Shown: positions 24,000 through 38,989, numbered from the stretch's first letter. The stretch: DNA of 64,000 bases from Hofstenia miamia (GCA_004352715.1 SCFE01000003.1:5837713-5901712); one strand, 5' to 3'. Notes: a model not told the origin generated them from the sequence alone. A program made the numbers and translations.

Positions 24000-24440
24000 T
24001 TATATAAATTCAAATCTCGTCAGACATCTTTTCTCTTCCTAAAGGACTATATTAAATTAATTGAACGATCGCAAAAATTTCTGTGTTTAGATAAAAATTC
24101 TAATAAGTTTTATCACGTATCAATAAAATTGTGGAATAATTTAGACTATGAATTGTGAATAGAAAATAATTACAAAAACTTTGGAAAAAAACTTAAGAAA
24201 TCACTTCTAATAGAGCAATGTACACTAGGAGACAGTAACACCCTTCATGCATTCGAAACATACATCCAATATTGAGCACCTACACAAACATTCACACAAA
24301 CGTTGATTTTTATGATTATTATACATTATGTTAATTAGTTTGTAGCTTTAGATTTCTTTATATTTTATTTTATCTGTTAATTTTTGGCAAGTAAATTGCT
24401 TTTTGACTCTTGATATTCATTTTTGTTTAATATTTTTAAT
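24000..24440 (+). mobile_element. LINE 3' end, first copy of family B
   Basis: Decayed C-terminal coding remains, SIKLWNNLDYEL then NYKNFGKKLKKSLLIEQ, match the WNxLPxEL...FKKxLKxxLL ending of CR1/jockey-type LINE proteins. The downstream non-coding tail (ACACAAACATTCACACAAAC, then a TTAGTTTGTAGCTTTA segment) resembles the tails at 24840-24996 and 58750-58910. 5'-truncated. Confidence 0.6.
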
Positions 24441-24589
24441 ACAAAACGCCGCTATCTACTGTCAAAAACTTTTAATTGGTCATTAAAAACATTAAATTAT
24501 GCACTTAAGCATATTCATGCCAGTGAATACAGACGAAAGTAATATATATATTCCATGCAGCTTCAATTTGTTTAAGTATAAATATGGCC

Positions 24590-24996
24590 GACAATCCATT
24601 TCTTTTCTTGATGATTTCTAAAAGTAAATCCTCGATCACATAATTTACTTGCAGCAGTATTTCCTATCCTAGTTTTCACCGAGCAGCCTCTAATAATTGG
24701 AATGATTCAGAAAATAAGATAAGAATAGAAAAAAATACAAAAAATTTTAGAAAAAAATTAAAATTCGTACTTTTGCATCAACAAAATACAATCGGAGACA
24801 CAAACCTGCTAAACACATTTACTGATTTTTTAAATTGAGCTCACCACATACATCGACACATACACACACATCTATTATTATTATATGTTATATATTTAGC
24901 TTGTAGTTTAATTGTACCTTTTTGCAAATATAATGCCTTAACTCTTATTATTATTATTATCATTATTATTATTATTATTGTTATTATTATTGTTAT
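24590..24996 (+). mobile_element. LINE 3' end, second copy of family B with (TTA)n tail
   Basis: Remains NNWNDSENKIRIEKNTKNFR and KKLKFVLLHQQNTIGDTNLL parallel the copy at 24000. The UTR (ACACACACATC, TTTAGCTTGTAGTTTAATTG, GCAAATATAATGCC) is clearly related to the reverse complement of 58750-58910. It ends in a (TTA)n tract at 24945-24996, the element's 3' tail. Confidence 0.65.
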
Positions 24997-25964
24997 AGGC
25001 AAAACAATATAATTTTTTAAGAAATTATAATTCAAGCTTGGAATTGTTTGTAGCAACTAAACCTTATAAGTTGTAAATTATCTCGTACGTGGAATGAAGA
25101 AGTTTGAATTGCAAATTAATTGTTTTAAAGTATTGTGAATAGAAAGAGATGTACCTTCCTCATTCATTTCCTTAATGTCTTTCACGACACTTCCCGCTGT
25201 CATTTTAGACACTAAAACACCGCTGATCTAGCCAATAATTAACGATTACGTAAACTAAGGTCTGCATCTATTTCTATCAAAATTATGAATCTGTAAAGGA
25301 CAAAAACAAAAATGCTCTCTAAAGTGTACGATATTCTAGAAAATCTAGAAAATTGAAGGGATTTTAAGTGAATTCTTTGCAAATACTTGACTAATTTGAT
25401 AAAATGTAATTTTACATAATGACAGCAGACAACTCACATCTGAAATTGAATAACAAAGCAGAATAAAAAAAGTTTTTTTGAACATATTGAGCATGCAAGT
25501 AATTCGTTCTGCACATTATTGCATGCAAGCAATTGTGTATAGTGTTTTTAATGGTGTATTCTCAAATCCCGGGATTTCGAAATTTATTGGGGACTAAATC
25601 CTGCGATTTTACTGCTGTGATTTTCGAGATTATTCAAGATTCAAAAGTTTGAAAACAATTTAAATTCTCAAACAATATATTTTTTGTTTTTACTTTCTTT
25701 CTGAAATATCCTGTTCAGCTAGTAAATAACTATGTTTACCGTACAAAGACTAGCCTGTTAACTTGAAGCACTCTCAGACAGAAAAAATGATCTGAAAAGA
25801 GGTTCAACAAAATACATATTTAGTAAATCCTATAAATGCAATATTTATCAATAATTTAACATATAATGTAGACCAAGACTTACTGTATCCACGACCAGGA
25901 AACGTACAAAACAATCATCTAAAGTGAGGCATAAAAACAACTTTGTCCACAATCTAGAATTCCA

Positions 25965-26195
25965 TTCAACAGCCACCTCAAATAACTATGATAAAGAATT
26001 TGTTAATTTAATAATTTAAAGCTAAAAGAGACCAATGAACTCATACCACAAAGTGGAAGAGATGATTAAAAGAGATGAGAATTCATCTACAGTATATGAA
26101 AATTCATCTATTTCATTCCATCATGCATGTGATTATAGTCAGTCTAGTTTCTAATTTATGTTGATATAATGATGTGTAAGTTTTCTAGAGAATGA
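25965..26195 (+). mobile_element. second Penelope-like fragment (N-terminal segment)
   Basis: Homologous to the reverse complement of 19465-19665: shared blocks include ATAAAGAATTT, ACCACAAA, AGATGATTAAAA and CATGCATGTGATTATA. One frame is conserved between the two: YHKVEEMIKRDENSSTVYEN and SSISFHHACDYSQSSF here, YHKLKKMIKNDK and SSISFYHACDYNQSSF there. Conservation of the frame shows coding ancestry. At 19.5 kb this segment sits just upstream of RT motif 1, which is where Penelope-like elements have a YxxK...LLxDxxTY region. Confidence 0.5.
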
Positions 26196-28910
26196 CTTTA
26201 ATATATCATTTCTAAGTTTTATTTATTTGCATAGGTAAAATTTAAAGATACTATGCATATTAAGGTATTTATAGTTGTTTTCATAAGTTTTCATAAAAAA
26301 TAATTTTGCAATAATTGAAATTCAATGCTTGATATACATGTACATTTAAAAAAAGAATTGATTGCATTACAGTGACAGAAATGCTTTTTACTTTGAAAAA
26401 TTTTTTTTAATTTGTTTAGCATTAAGTCGCCATTTACTTTCTGCTTTTTTCCTAGGAAACACTATAGTTGAAACTCTATAGAGATTAGGAAGTTTGCAGC
26501 ATCATTTACATCGAATATTTGAACAGCCAGTTAGACAGATTCTGTGCGTTTAAAGGATATTATTACACGTATATATTTTTTAACTGCAAATAGCTGGCAA
26601 TGTGTAGATGTAGACTGAGCTAATTAGTAAGCAGCCAACTCTTAAGGGGGTCAAATTTATTATTTAATGTGTCCTGTATTAAACATCAAACAAATTTAAT
26701 CCAGCAACTTTGTTGCTTTAGTGCAAACTGCGTTACAAAATACTTCTACTAGGCAGTAGGCATATAACCAATTTGATTTTTATTAAAAAACATAAATTGA
26801 TTAATACAAAACAAAATATCAAAACACTGAATGAAAGGATATTGTCGAGACTTCTTTTGGGCAAGCATATTGATAGAAATATCTAAGTTTTTGTGATTCA
26901 ACTTTCATCATTTGTAAGTGTAAGTCTTTCATTGGGCATTGTTGAACATCAATAACATTTAACTTGTCTTAGAACTGAAAAACATCTCATTGGAAGCAGT
27001 GGCTATAGGAAAAATAATCTTGAACAATTTCATTACTTTATTCTTATTTTAATGCATGTGTATAAATATAATTATACTTATTTGTACATATGCTATTATG
27101 ACAAACGAAAACAAAGCTATTGAAAATTTTTGATATTTTGACTTTTTGTATAGATTTAGAGTAGGCCTTGCCCTCCTCTTGCTTCCTTAAATGGCGCCAC
27201 TGTCAGTAAGCCTAATAAACATACAATAATTTTTCCCTAAACTTATTTCATCAGCTTAGTAAAAGTATCAAAATACAATATAAGATAAAACATTAGTAAA
27301 GACAGTAATACAATATCTTGAGTAATTTAAATATGTTTCTGAATCACTTTTAAGAAATACTACAATAAATATGGCTGCAGCTTTAAAACACTAGGATTTT
27401 GGGCTTTCAGTGCATATTTATATTTTTAGACGCTCATGGCTAGTACTTTATGTCAATTCTGGGATCCCAGGATATCTTGGGATACCAATCCTGGGATTGT
27501 AAAGTTATTAATCCTATTGTGCAAAATTTCTTTAGACTAGGTCTTGTGTAAATCAATGAATGCAGGTAAATTGGACACAGGAACTTTGCACACGAAACAG
27601 GAAGTAATAAAGTTAGTGTGAAGATGAGGTTGGGGTCAAAAGTTCAGTTTGGAAATTTCCAGTGTAAAAAGTTCCAATATTTCTTTTTTAAAACTGTGTT
27701 TTTACCTAGAAATTCTAGCAAAACTAGACTAATAATAAATATACTTGTGTACTAAAACTAGTCAGGCTTAATAATACGAAGTCCTTCTTTCTAACTTCGC
27801 AATAATGATCTATTCAAAATCTGTTTCTAAATATAATTTTTTCGTAACCTAAGTGTTGATATTGATATTATGCTTAATAAAGAACCTTAGAAAAGATTTA
27901 TGATCTCACAATGTCGTTTCTGACACTGTTTTAGTGGATGATTAAAAGGCACATGCATGATCAAGAAACTTGTAAAATGATATGAATCATTGTCTCTAAC
28001 TCTCTCTCCTTTAGAACGTTGAGCAATCTATGAAGAGACTTATGAAATAGACAGCCTCCATTAAAGCCACTAGTTGTAATTTTCTTTTATATCGGATGCA
28101 GGTTTGTCATTTAAATTTTAAAAAATATTAGTACAGCAATGAAAAGATATCGAATTTATCAGAAGTTTTAATGTCAAAAACTCAATGAATATTCTCGAGT
28201 ACAGAGCCTACTTTTATGCAGTGATTTTCATTTTTTCAAATCTTAGGATAAATTGAATATGCTGTTTATTATATATTATTGATGCCTGCTGTTAAAATAG
28301 GAAACGATGTGTATAAGAAAAATTGGTAGGCCATTAAAAAGTGATTTTTTAATAATGTCCTAAATGGAAGAAATTTACTTCCATCAAAATTCGAAATTTT
28401 CAAATAGAGGCCCCAAGATTCTAAATGTGGTGTTATTAAAATGTCAAATTAATAAGATAAGCCTGGAATTATAAGAACATAACCAAATTAAGTCGAATTA
28501 TATAATTCGATAGTGATATAATTTTCAAAAATATATCAAAATATCCATAACATAGAAATGATATTGTATGCATTACCAAAGCTTAAGCTGTTACATAATA
28601 CTTCCAAAATTTTTTGTAAAACTTTATTTTCTTGAATATTCACTAGAGTATATTTGGAAAAAAAAACTGAGGAATTGATTGCTTTCTATACGCTATCTAA
28701 TTCTCTAATTTTAAATCTTTACATAACATTAATATGATGTATACTAATTTAATTACAGCAAAAAATGCTGATTAGTTGCGTGAATGTAATTTTGAACGAT
28801 TTCAACTGTCATGCATAAGTTGCAAGATGGCTATATGTGTTTATTCGTTCTCTATCTCATTTATTTTACAACTCAGTAAGATGATATTCCCTAAGAAAAA
28901 CTTAAATTGT
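26196..28910. other. non-coding interval
   Basis: No gene recognised. GGGATCCCAGGAT-type words near 27460-27505 and 25565-25575 suggest decayed repeat ends, but pairing is uncertain. Confidence 0.35.
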
Positions 28911-28936
28911 ATTATTACTATTATTATTATTATTAT
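28911..28936. repeat. (ATT)n microsatellite
   Basis: About eight ATT units. Confidence 0.9.
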
Positions 28937-31657
28937 GTATGTCACAAGACATCTTATATATTAAATTATATTTGGACTAGTATTCCGGATAATATTGTTT
29001 GTGGACCTTTTGCTTTAAACTTAAAGGCTAGTGAGAACGTATATTCATTATGTTACTTCTATAAATCTTTTCTACTTTCGCTTCAATGCTCCTCAATTTT
29101 TGTGATATCTTGCTTCAATGCTATGCATCAATTCATTCTTGCACAAATTCAACGTTTTAATTTTGAATGCTCATTATATTATTTTTGTTAGCAAGTGCCA
29201 TCTCAGGTAAAAATAACATCATTAAGTGATAGTTCAGTAGTATATGTGTGTCATCTGCCAAATTAATAGCATTTCAGTTGACAAAGCATATATGTCAATT
29301 AAACTATCAAGAAACAATTTTTTCGTTTTTCAGAAAATGAAGCTACAAAGAACAAAATAATTTTTATGATTACCTCTGCATTACAAGATTTCCATTAAAA
29401 TTGCTTACATATTTTATTGAAGATGTTTCAACAAACTATAGTGACATGCACTCAAACACAATCAATACATTTCATTCAAATAATCAAATGTACATTATGA
29501 TATACTAGAATTTTACAAACACTAAACAATTATTTTATTATGTTTTCCTATCAAGGCCAACTCTATTCTTGTCTCGTAGAGTCCAATATCAATTGAAGCT
29601 GTGAAAAATATTTCCTCAGTATAAAATATTATATTCATGATCATATTATTTTTTAATCAAAAATTGTACTAATATTAAGGTGTTCAACCTAGAAGAAACC
29701 TAATTTTTGATGGAAATAAGATTGCGTTTTAAAATTTTCATCATTAACTAAGCCTTGTTAAGGCTTTTCAAAAGATAAAAAAAATCAAATACTTGCTTCA
29801 ATTGCCCAGTTTTTTTACGAGAAATGATTGAAATTTTAAGAAACTTTGTGACTCAATATCTCAAGATAGGTTGATCATATTGGGCTAAATCTTGGCATAG
29901 CTCCTCCTTTACGTTTCTTTATTCGAATGAGAAAAAGAATTGTCGGTATAAAAATCCTGTCAGAAGTTATCGAGGCACATCATAATTAAAATCGAATATA
30001 TGTGGTTTCAGTCTCATAACTTAAGTCCTAGGTAAGAAAAGATATTATACTTCTTTCATCTGAATCTTCAATAAATGCAGAACACTCTTCGAAAATTTGA
30101 GGTTAAGAGCTCAATTCAATCAAGAAATATTACGTTTCAAAGTTAGTTAAATGCTGAAATTTGCAATCTGAGGAATAAAATTTAAGAATTAGCAAAATAT
30201 AAACTCATATATTAAAAGTTATCTGTTTATGAAAAACATAAGTGAAATCCTCCAGAAACATATGATGGCTTAGATTTGGCTTTTTCATTGTCCAAAATTA
30301 ATTTTTTTGGGTTCTTAATCATTTTCTTCGCTTTTTGACCTCATCACTAAATTTTTTAGTACAGCGTGCTTCTGTGACTCCTTGTTTTTTCATAGCTGTA
30401 TAGAACTTGCATAACTTAACAATTCAATTTGGTTAAGCACTACAGTTATTCCACTCTAAAACTGCAGATCCAACTCCAGTCTCTAATATTCCGTTGCTTG
30501 CAAAAATGTTTTTAGGGCACCACTTCCAAATGATTGCATTTAACGCCTCACTACCATTTCTTGTCTTGTTATGTAGGCTTTTTGATAACAATTCTTCGAC
30601 TGACAGATCTCAAAAATATGGTTTACTATTTCAAATATCTATACAGTCATAAGTGTTTGCGTTGTGGAATTTGTCAAGAAGGTACTTACACCAAAAAATT
30701 TTGTCACGGGAAGCATTTCATGCCGCTTTTCAAACAAATAAAATTTGGTTCAATGAAATAAGACACTCCATACAGCCTTTTTTCATTGCATATAATATAT
30801 TACTGTAATATTAGGATCTTTGTAATATTAACTTAGTTATATATATATTTGCTATATTCAATTTGTAGTAGGCATGACACTCGATGACAAAAATTCGGAT
30901 AGACTTGTTACGCACATGTGACGAGTTAACTATCTATTTTCTCATTCGAATTTTTTATAGCGAATGTCTATTTTGGAACATAAAGTTTCTTATGAGTACC
31001 CACAAAATATTATTTCCTACAGCAGGAGTATCTGAATGTGTCAGCTTGCCCTTTTTTGCTGTGTACATGACCTGATTGATGCTAAATATATTTATTGTGT
31101 TAAATAATTGTTATAATCAATTAAATTTTTGTGAAATAATACAATCTTAATTATTGTCGTTGCAAATTCAATGAAATTATAACTGTATTTGTTGAATTTT
31201 TTTTGACTATTTGTAAATATCAGTTTATTGAGAGATATTTGAAAATCAAATGAATGACTTTTTTCAAAATTACAAAAGAAAAACGTCAAATTGTAATAAA
31301 ATTTCAGTCAGGTTTTGTTGACATTTAAACCAAATTTAATAAAGGCCATTCCGTTGGTAAATATTCAATGTCTTGGACGAAATCACTTTATTATCAATTT
31401 TAAAGTAATTTAAACAAAACAAAGATGATAAATCAATTACATTATTGCTTTTAACTTAGTAATGACATAGAGTTTTCTTGCAAAAAATCCTGGAAAGTTT
31501 AACAGTAAAATATTCTTTTTATGCTATCAATAAGAAGTGGACTACCTAATAGTTGTATGCGAAACCATGCCTCGGCTAATGCTTTGATGACATAGACCTA
31601 CACCCTACGTTTAGGCATTGTAAATTCTACACAAAAGAAAACATGTTAACGTGTAAT

Positions 31658-31660
<3 letters not shown>
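28937..31660. other. non-coding interval
   Basis: Short open frames (for example 30534-30761 plus) show no family motif. No RNA gene recognised. Confidence 0.4.

Positions 31661-31691
<31 letters not shown>
31661..31691. repeat. (TA)n microsatellite
   Basis: Uninterrupted TA dinucleotides. Confidence 0.95.
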
Positions 31692-31695
<4 letters not shown>

Positions 31696-34600
31696 TTTAA
31701 AAAACAAGGGATACATTATTTTTTACAGCATGATGCAATCTGACCAAATTTGAAAGAATGGTTAAAAACTTTCACAATGCTAGGTGGTTATAATTTATTT
31801 ATTTATCTCAGAAATTAAGTATTATTATCAGAGCTAACACATTAGTTTTAAAATTAACCAGCAGACACTAATACTAAAAATACCATAAGGCCTTCAATAA
31901 GAACGTTCCTTGACATTTCGCATAGTGGAACTGGATAAAACCCTACATAATATGTACAGTTAAGAATTTAAGCTAAAGTATTTTAGGGATGATAACTTTC
32001 TAAAGACTTCGGGATTGGATCGGTAGTATTGGTGAGGAACTACGTTTTCACAATAGCACCCAAACCTTATTAATAGAAATTTACAAAAATTTACCTTCTA
32101 TGGTAGAACAAAAAACACAGATACACAAAATATTGAAAATAACAAAATGGATTAACAGATATTGGCAACCCTTTCACAAGTCGACGTCTGTGGTGTACTA
32201 TTGTAAGATTGTCATTAGACAAATCACTTTGGATACTTAATTTTTTTAAAAAATTTTTTAGTCGTACGATATGATAAATTAAAGGTCAACGAAAAATTAA
32301 AAGGAATTTTATTGATCAATTGAGTGGATATGTCAGGTAGCGCTTTGTGCTCGAAGAGATAGTGCTTGCAGCCATGCATGCATATTTTTCGAAACATTCT
32401 TTCACGTTTGTAATTCTTCTATTAAATGGAATTAATACTCTGATTATAGGATAAAGTGGTATTTGTACGCCGTCTGTACTTAATTGAAAAGCACTGTTTT
32501 TTTTCCAGTACATTAGCTAAACGTCCGTAATGTAGATAATCGTTTTTAGCATTTAATTTACTGTTGGCAATAATTAGCGCGAAATCCCTAATGTATTCGC
32601 ACAACTTTTATTTTAAAAATGTGCTAGAAATTATTCCTGTGCCTGAAGTATACAAAAAAACTTTTTTTCAATGAGAAATCCGATTTTTGTAAAAAAACAT
32701 TCTATTCTTGGTATGGCTAATGTTCAGATAATGAATCGACCTAATGTCTTGGAAACCCCAGCTACATTCAAATATTTTACTTTCTGGAGAAAAACGCAGT
32801 AGGTGTTAAAAATGTTTTAAGGAGGAAACCATGACATATTTTGAAAAATTATTCGTGGAATTAGGGCTAACTACTTTATTGAGGATACCAAAAAAAATTA
32901 TTTCATAATAAGTTTATGGTTACTTAGGACATCGCGTGTGAGGAAAGCATTTCATTTTGCAACAAAAATTCCCTGATTTGGTCAGGATAGAACACAATTG
33001 AATCTTTCCTTTCTCAATACTGCTCAATAGCTGTATTTGTCTTTGTAATATATACAGAATAATATGAATTTTATAAGCTAGAAGCTGAACATAAACTACA
33101 TATATATGAAAAATAGAAAAATAATCCCGATTGATTATTAACTTCTCAATTATATCGGGGCATACAAAATTGCTCTGTTGCACTGTAGAATAAATTGTGG
33201 TAGAAACGAACTCTAGTAGTTTCTACATAAAATATTAATATTCTGCATTAAATTTGAAAAAAATAAACTACAAAAATTTACGCTAACTTTACGCAATCCG
33301 TGAAATATATTTAAAAAATATGAATTGAAAAAATTTTGATTATACAGTACAGAAACATTAATATATCAAATGGAGAGTTCTTTACTAAGTGCATTTATGG
33401 GCGCATTTGAAATGCTAACTCTATTTTATCTATAAAATGTAAAGCATTGAAAGCAAATTTTTTAAAAAATATTTGGCAAACTTCAGTAAATGAAGCATGA
33501 ATTTGGATTAGCACTTAGATATTTATCCCCAGCTTTAGCACTTTGATGTTTGTGTCTAATAGCTAAGAACACTTAGTAGTGTGGTCATTTCATCTTCTCA
33601 GACCTCATCACATTGTTATGAGTATCTTAACTTTGTTAAATATGACAAAATTATATTTTTAACGCTTGCTTTCAAAATCTGAATTTTAAGTACATTAGCA
33701 AAACAAGGAAATATAAACTTTATTCAAAATATATTAAACTCACAACAATATTTTACTACTATATATTGATACTCACTCTACACTAGTCAACACATTGTGC
33801 ACATTATTCTAGAAAGCTTTAAGTGAGAATAATAAAAAAAATCTTTCTTTGGTGGTAAATCAATTAATATTATAGACGAAATGAAACCATTTTAAAAAAT
33901 ATTTTGACTTGTTTTAGGGCAAAATATTAAATACGTTCAATGTATTTGAGAAGTGTTGCTACTACATACACAAACAAACAGACAATGCAATAAATATCTT
34001 ACTGGAAAAATATATATCAAAAAATAAATGAGAAGCCTTTATAAACATGAATTTTGATATTAGTGAATTATTGATGTTAGTAAAATATGAATAAATTATT
34101 CTCATAGAAAATTCAACACCATAGTATACCTATAAAATCAACGCTCTTAATACATTTAAATCCTTTTGAGTAAAAAGTGAAAATAGATTAAATCTGATAT
34201 TAGGTATCCGCACTAGAAAGACGATTGAAATGGAAGCACTCCGTTAAAAGGTTTACCAACGCTTTTTAGAACACATTAAAACTCCGATCTTTTCCTGAGC
34301 TTTCACTACTGATAACTTTGAAATGCTATAACTGTTAAAATTGCTAATTTTTAATACAAAAGTTTCCGTTCAATGTTTCCTTAAATTACTTCTATTGTGT
34401 AACTTTTTAAAGGTTAACTCACTTCAAAGTATGTACATAATTTACGAAGGTCAAATATCTAAAAGAACAACACTAAAGATTATAAACATTTCATCCGTTA
34501 TCTGTTACTAGCTGAGATGGTTAAGAAGAAAAAAACGTTTTTAAAATTGCATGCTTTGTAAATTTATTCTAGGGAATTTTGGGCAGTTATTTTAAATATT

Positions 34601-36467
34601 CTCAAAAAATCTAGCTTACAGATTTGCCTTCAGAATAAATATTTATGCTTTAAGATTTATCCAACGGATTCACAAACAATCACTTCAATACAAATTTGGT
34701 AATTAATATTTAAAAATAACATATAGTTTATAATAAATTATCAAAATAGACATTAAAGCTTAATGATTATATATAAATATTATTGTAATTTGTAATCCTG
34801 ACTCTACTACAACAGCATCGAAAGCTGGATGGGGTGGAGTAAGCATGTCTTACAATTGTATTAATATTTTTAGCTTAAAAGTTTGTTTCACACAACCTAG
34901 TACTTGAGTCCGTTTGTGTCCCAACAGAATAGTTTAATCGTTATTCTGATCTCAATTACTAAGCCATGTTTTTGCTATAACACAAGTACTGATGGCTAAG
35001 CACATGACATAATAATATTCCACTATTTTTTATAATTTATTGATAAATTATAACTTATATATGAATTTCATATAAATTTAGTTTCCACTTAAATCCAAAC
35101 ACTCGTAATAATAGAGAATGCGTCAACTTAATTTCATGTGTCATTACTCAATATAATACTTGATCAACCATTTTGAATTTCAATTTTAAGTCTTTTCGCA
35201 TTAATAAAATCGAAAATTAGTATCCTTTTGATTGGAGAAAATTCCTCATTGTACGCATAATAATTGAAATTTATTTTACATTTAATACGATTCTATTGCG
35301 AATTATGAGGTGATTTTAAAAACAAACAACAACTCCATTTGACACAAGAACCAAACAGAAGTACAATGAGACCTGTAAATGATTGTTTCCTTGCTTTTAA
35401 TGACAAATATTGCACTAATTTAAAATGTAAGTTTCTGCGGTAATTTCACCAGTTAAAAGCAGCAAATCTAAAGATAATTACGAAATTACGTAAGTCAAAT
35501 GGATTTGTTTACTATAGCATGTGCTTGCAAATCACAAATATAAGTTTTAAACTATATTCATTTTAAATTCGAAATTAATAAAAATATTTTTTGAAAATAT
35601 GTTCTAAAACTATTTTGTTGAACTAAATTTTGCGAAATGACTACATAGGGTGACGTCGGTTCATCCAAGAAAACTGAAATTGATTACTGATTGTATGCGT
35701 AGTTTCTAAAGCTCAGTTGAACGATTTCACGGTGTATAACTGTTTTGTCATATGACTGGCTGGCTAGTTATGTGTGAAAACACATATATTTTTATTTGTT
35801 TTGGTGACATGTTGCCGGTTTAAAACCGAATCTCCTTTCAGCTTAATCTAATTTGCTTGGAACCCTAGCTTGCACTCCAAAAAAACGCATTTAACCCCGC
35901 TCTATCAAACTTTTTTAATAATAAGAGATCGCTGTCTGTTTGGAATCTACAGTATTATTAAGATGATAATTCTTCTGTATCAGTTAAAAAGAAAATCAAA
36001 ATATTGAATTTAATTTACAAAGTCAGCTTACAAAATCAATTACCAACTAGTGAGCTTTCCTTACATGATGTATTGCAATCTTTTAGAGTAAAAATGGAAT
36101 ACAAGAATGTGGTTTGCACTCTTTTTTTTCCCAATTACAGGTGTGTAAAGCATTACAAAATACTTATTGTTTAAATGAAGCTTAAAAATAAATCTGTTTC
36201 TAACATGTCAATGTAGTTAAGTCGGCTTTAATTGGAAGCCTTTGGAAAATGGATCTTACATCTTTGGGTCGGACCGTCATGAAATTTTCTTCGGATTGCA
36301 AGATATTTGGTTTGAGTTAATATACCATAAGTACATGCAAATTTCTGACTTTTTCAGATTCGAATTTTGGCTCTAGAAATTTGTATTAACTTTTTAAAAA
36401 GTGAAAATTTTAGCAATGTTCATGCTAAACTAAATATTTAGTAAATTTCTTAATCATGCAAATACAT

Positions 36468-36499
<32 letters not shown>

Positions 36500-38980
36500 G
36501 TATTTGTCTATGTATATATATATATAAAATATAATGTAGTGGATATAACTTGGTTAATACTTATTCATAAAAAACGGAATTCAAGGAAATTTAGTTGAAT
36601 GAAGTCACCACAACATCAAACCTATATTTTACGCAATACAATGAAGACAGAATTTATAATTTTTGAAGTTTCAATTTCGTTAATGTACTTTTTGGAGGAA
36701 GCAGAACTTATTGGCTCTCCTAGCAATTTCTAAAAAGTCACGACATGTGATAAAAGCAAATATTTGTGAAAGCAATTCCATTTTAATAATTAATGCTATA
36801 AGTGTAAAACAAAGCGGGACAATTGCTAACGCCACATCGCAATTCTATTTGATAAATTATACATGATACCTGAAAGAAATCTGGAATCGACAAAGTTAAA
36901 CATTGAACTTCTAGTTTAGCGGAGTAAATTGCCCTTGTCATTGACAATTTTTAAACTACGGTCAGAAATAATATATTCTATGGGACAGACATAGCATTTG
37001 TAACATAATATAATTTAGGAATTGAAAAAAACTGTGAGTAGAAAGACAATTTAGCATCGCTGTTCTTTGTTTTGACAAAATAAAGAATTTCTGTGAAAAA
37101 TATTAATATATCAATGTCAAAAAGTATCCCTCAATTCACAGTTTGCTCTTCCGTAATAGGATCGGAGTTTTAAAACCAAATTAATGCTCTTTGTGCGAAG
37201 TAAGAACAGTTGATAAATACTGCATCAACATTAATGAGATAATTGCAAAAAAGACTGAAAGTCGAGCAATTTTCTTATTAGTTTCTAAATTTATTAGGAA
37301 GATATTATTATGAAATTACAGACAATTCCTAGTATATTTCTTAGTTTGCATTTGTAAATTGTTAATTACAATATTGTTATAAATTGCCATCGTTGAGGAG
37401 AAAATGTATAAGGGACTGGATTCCAGTGCATACGGTATATGAAAGTTTCATGGTATATGAAAACTTACATGATAACTTGAATATATACTCAAACAGTTCC
37501 TATTCTCAGGCAATCTTTAAAATGTTCGTTATTATGAGGTGATATTTCACTTTTACTTGCTTAATATTTTTAAAAATTTTTTTAGATATTTTTAATAGAT
37601 TTGAAAAAGTTGATAATACGGATATGTATGGGAAGCGCCTCATTCGTTATCACTCACGAGTCTACCCGTCCCCGTATGACCCGAGACCCGATGTGAAATC
37701 ATGACCCAAGGCTTGAGAAAATCAGTTACTTAAGTTAGAGTGTTTATAGGTAACCTATATGATGATTTTTGTCAAAGAGTCTGTCAAATATTCTATAATA
37801 CATTCTTTCTTAATTCTGGTTATAGCTAACATTGTAAACATCAAATTCTAAGGTTAAATTTAACAAATTTTTTTAATCCTATAACAACTTTAGTTCAAAT
37901 TTAGAAATTAATCAATAAGTCATTGCACTTAAAAATATTAAATCATAGGCGTGAAATACACACTTTACATGTTTGTGATTTACTATCGTAGGTAACGGGT
38001 TTTACACGGCCAACTCTGAGTTAAAGTAGGTGCGCATAATTACTATCAGTTAGGCGTAAATTTTCGACTCCAAATTATGAGTATCTTAATACTTTTTGTA
38101 AATTTTTTAAATAATAACATTAAAAAACTTAAATATTTTTAAATTTAATTGACACGTTTTAAAATGTTTTAAAGCTGTAAGGAAAATTGCATTTTCGGAT
38201 GCAGATGAATATAGATAGGGGTGTTTTTTGCAGGATGGGTGCAGCATTAAGAATGCTTTATTCAGATATGCTTATTTATCCTGCTGGTGAGCAGCATCTA
38301 TTGCTGAGGCATGTAGGGTGAATAACATATTTAGAATTTTGTAAGTTACGTTCTTCGCCTTGTCATAAACTTAAATTTTCGACTTCGCGTACAAAGACTT
38401 AATATAAATGATGTATAAACATAAATATATGAAAAAAAACATAAAAATTGAATGTAGAAATAATATAATACTTTAGAAGAAATCTAAGATGAAGTAGTAT
38501 TAATGAGAATATTCATGGAAAGATGCTAGAATTCATTTGAAATCTTATAGATTTACAAGACTACTTCAGAAATGGAAAGAAACCTGTAAAAATAATGAAC
38601 AAAAATCACAAGTGCGTAGACAGACAAAATTAAGCATCTTCAAAGTAAGCATATCAAAGAGAATTTTATGAAGGAATTTTAATAAAGCAAAGCATAACAA
38701 AGCTATTTTACAGAAATTCAAAAAAATATAAAATTATATGTAACATGTTCCTAGTTTTTAACACAAAAGTGAGACAAACTCTATGGAATTTGAATAAAGA
38801 GTTGCTTACGTGTACAAAATGTATTTAGGAAAGGAATATCCTGTAAACGTTTGATAGGAAACATACGTATAGAATGTACCAATGTTACGTCCAGTACAAT
38901 TTAGTTAAGGTGGTACAAAAAGATACTGCTTTATTGTTTTCTAAGTATTATGTAAAAGTTTGCTCATATTAATCCTCTTA
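31692..38980. other. long featureless AT-rich interval
   Basis: Apart from the compound (AT)n tract at 36465-36527, I see no gene, no transposon coding motif and no paired inverted ends in about 7.3 kb. Open frames are at most 87 codons and lack motifs. Could be intronic. Confidence 0.4.
36465..36527. repeat. compound (AT)n microsatellite
   Basis: AT tracts interrupted by AAAT and TGTATTTGTCTATG spacers. Confidence 0.9.
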
Positions 38981-38989
38981 CTTTTGACT

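Noticed and set aside
25551-27515. Possible 1.9-kb hAT-like element with CCCGGGATT and GGGATCCCAGGATT ends
   Set aside because: Ends are only loosely alike, no duplication found and no transposase motif inside.
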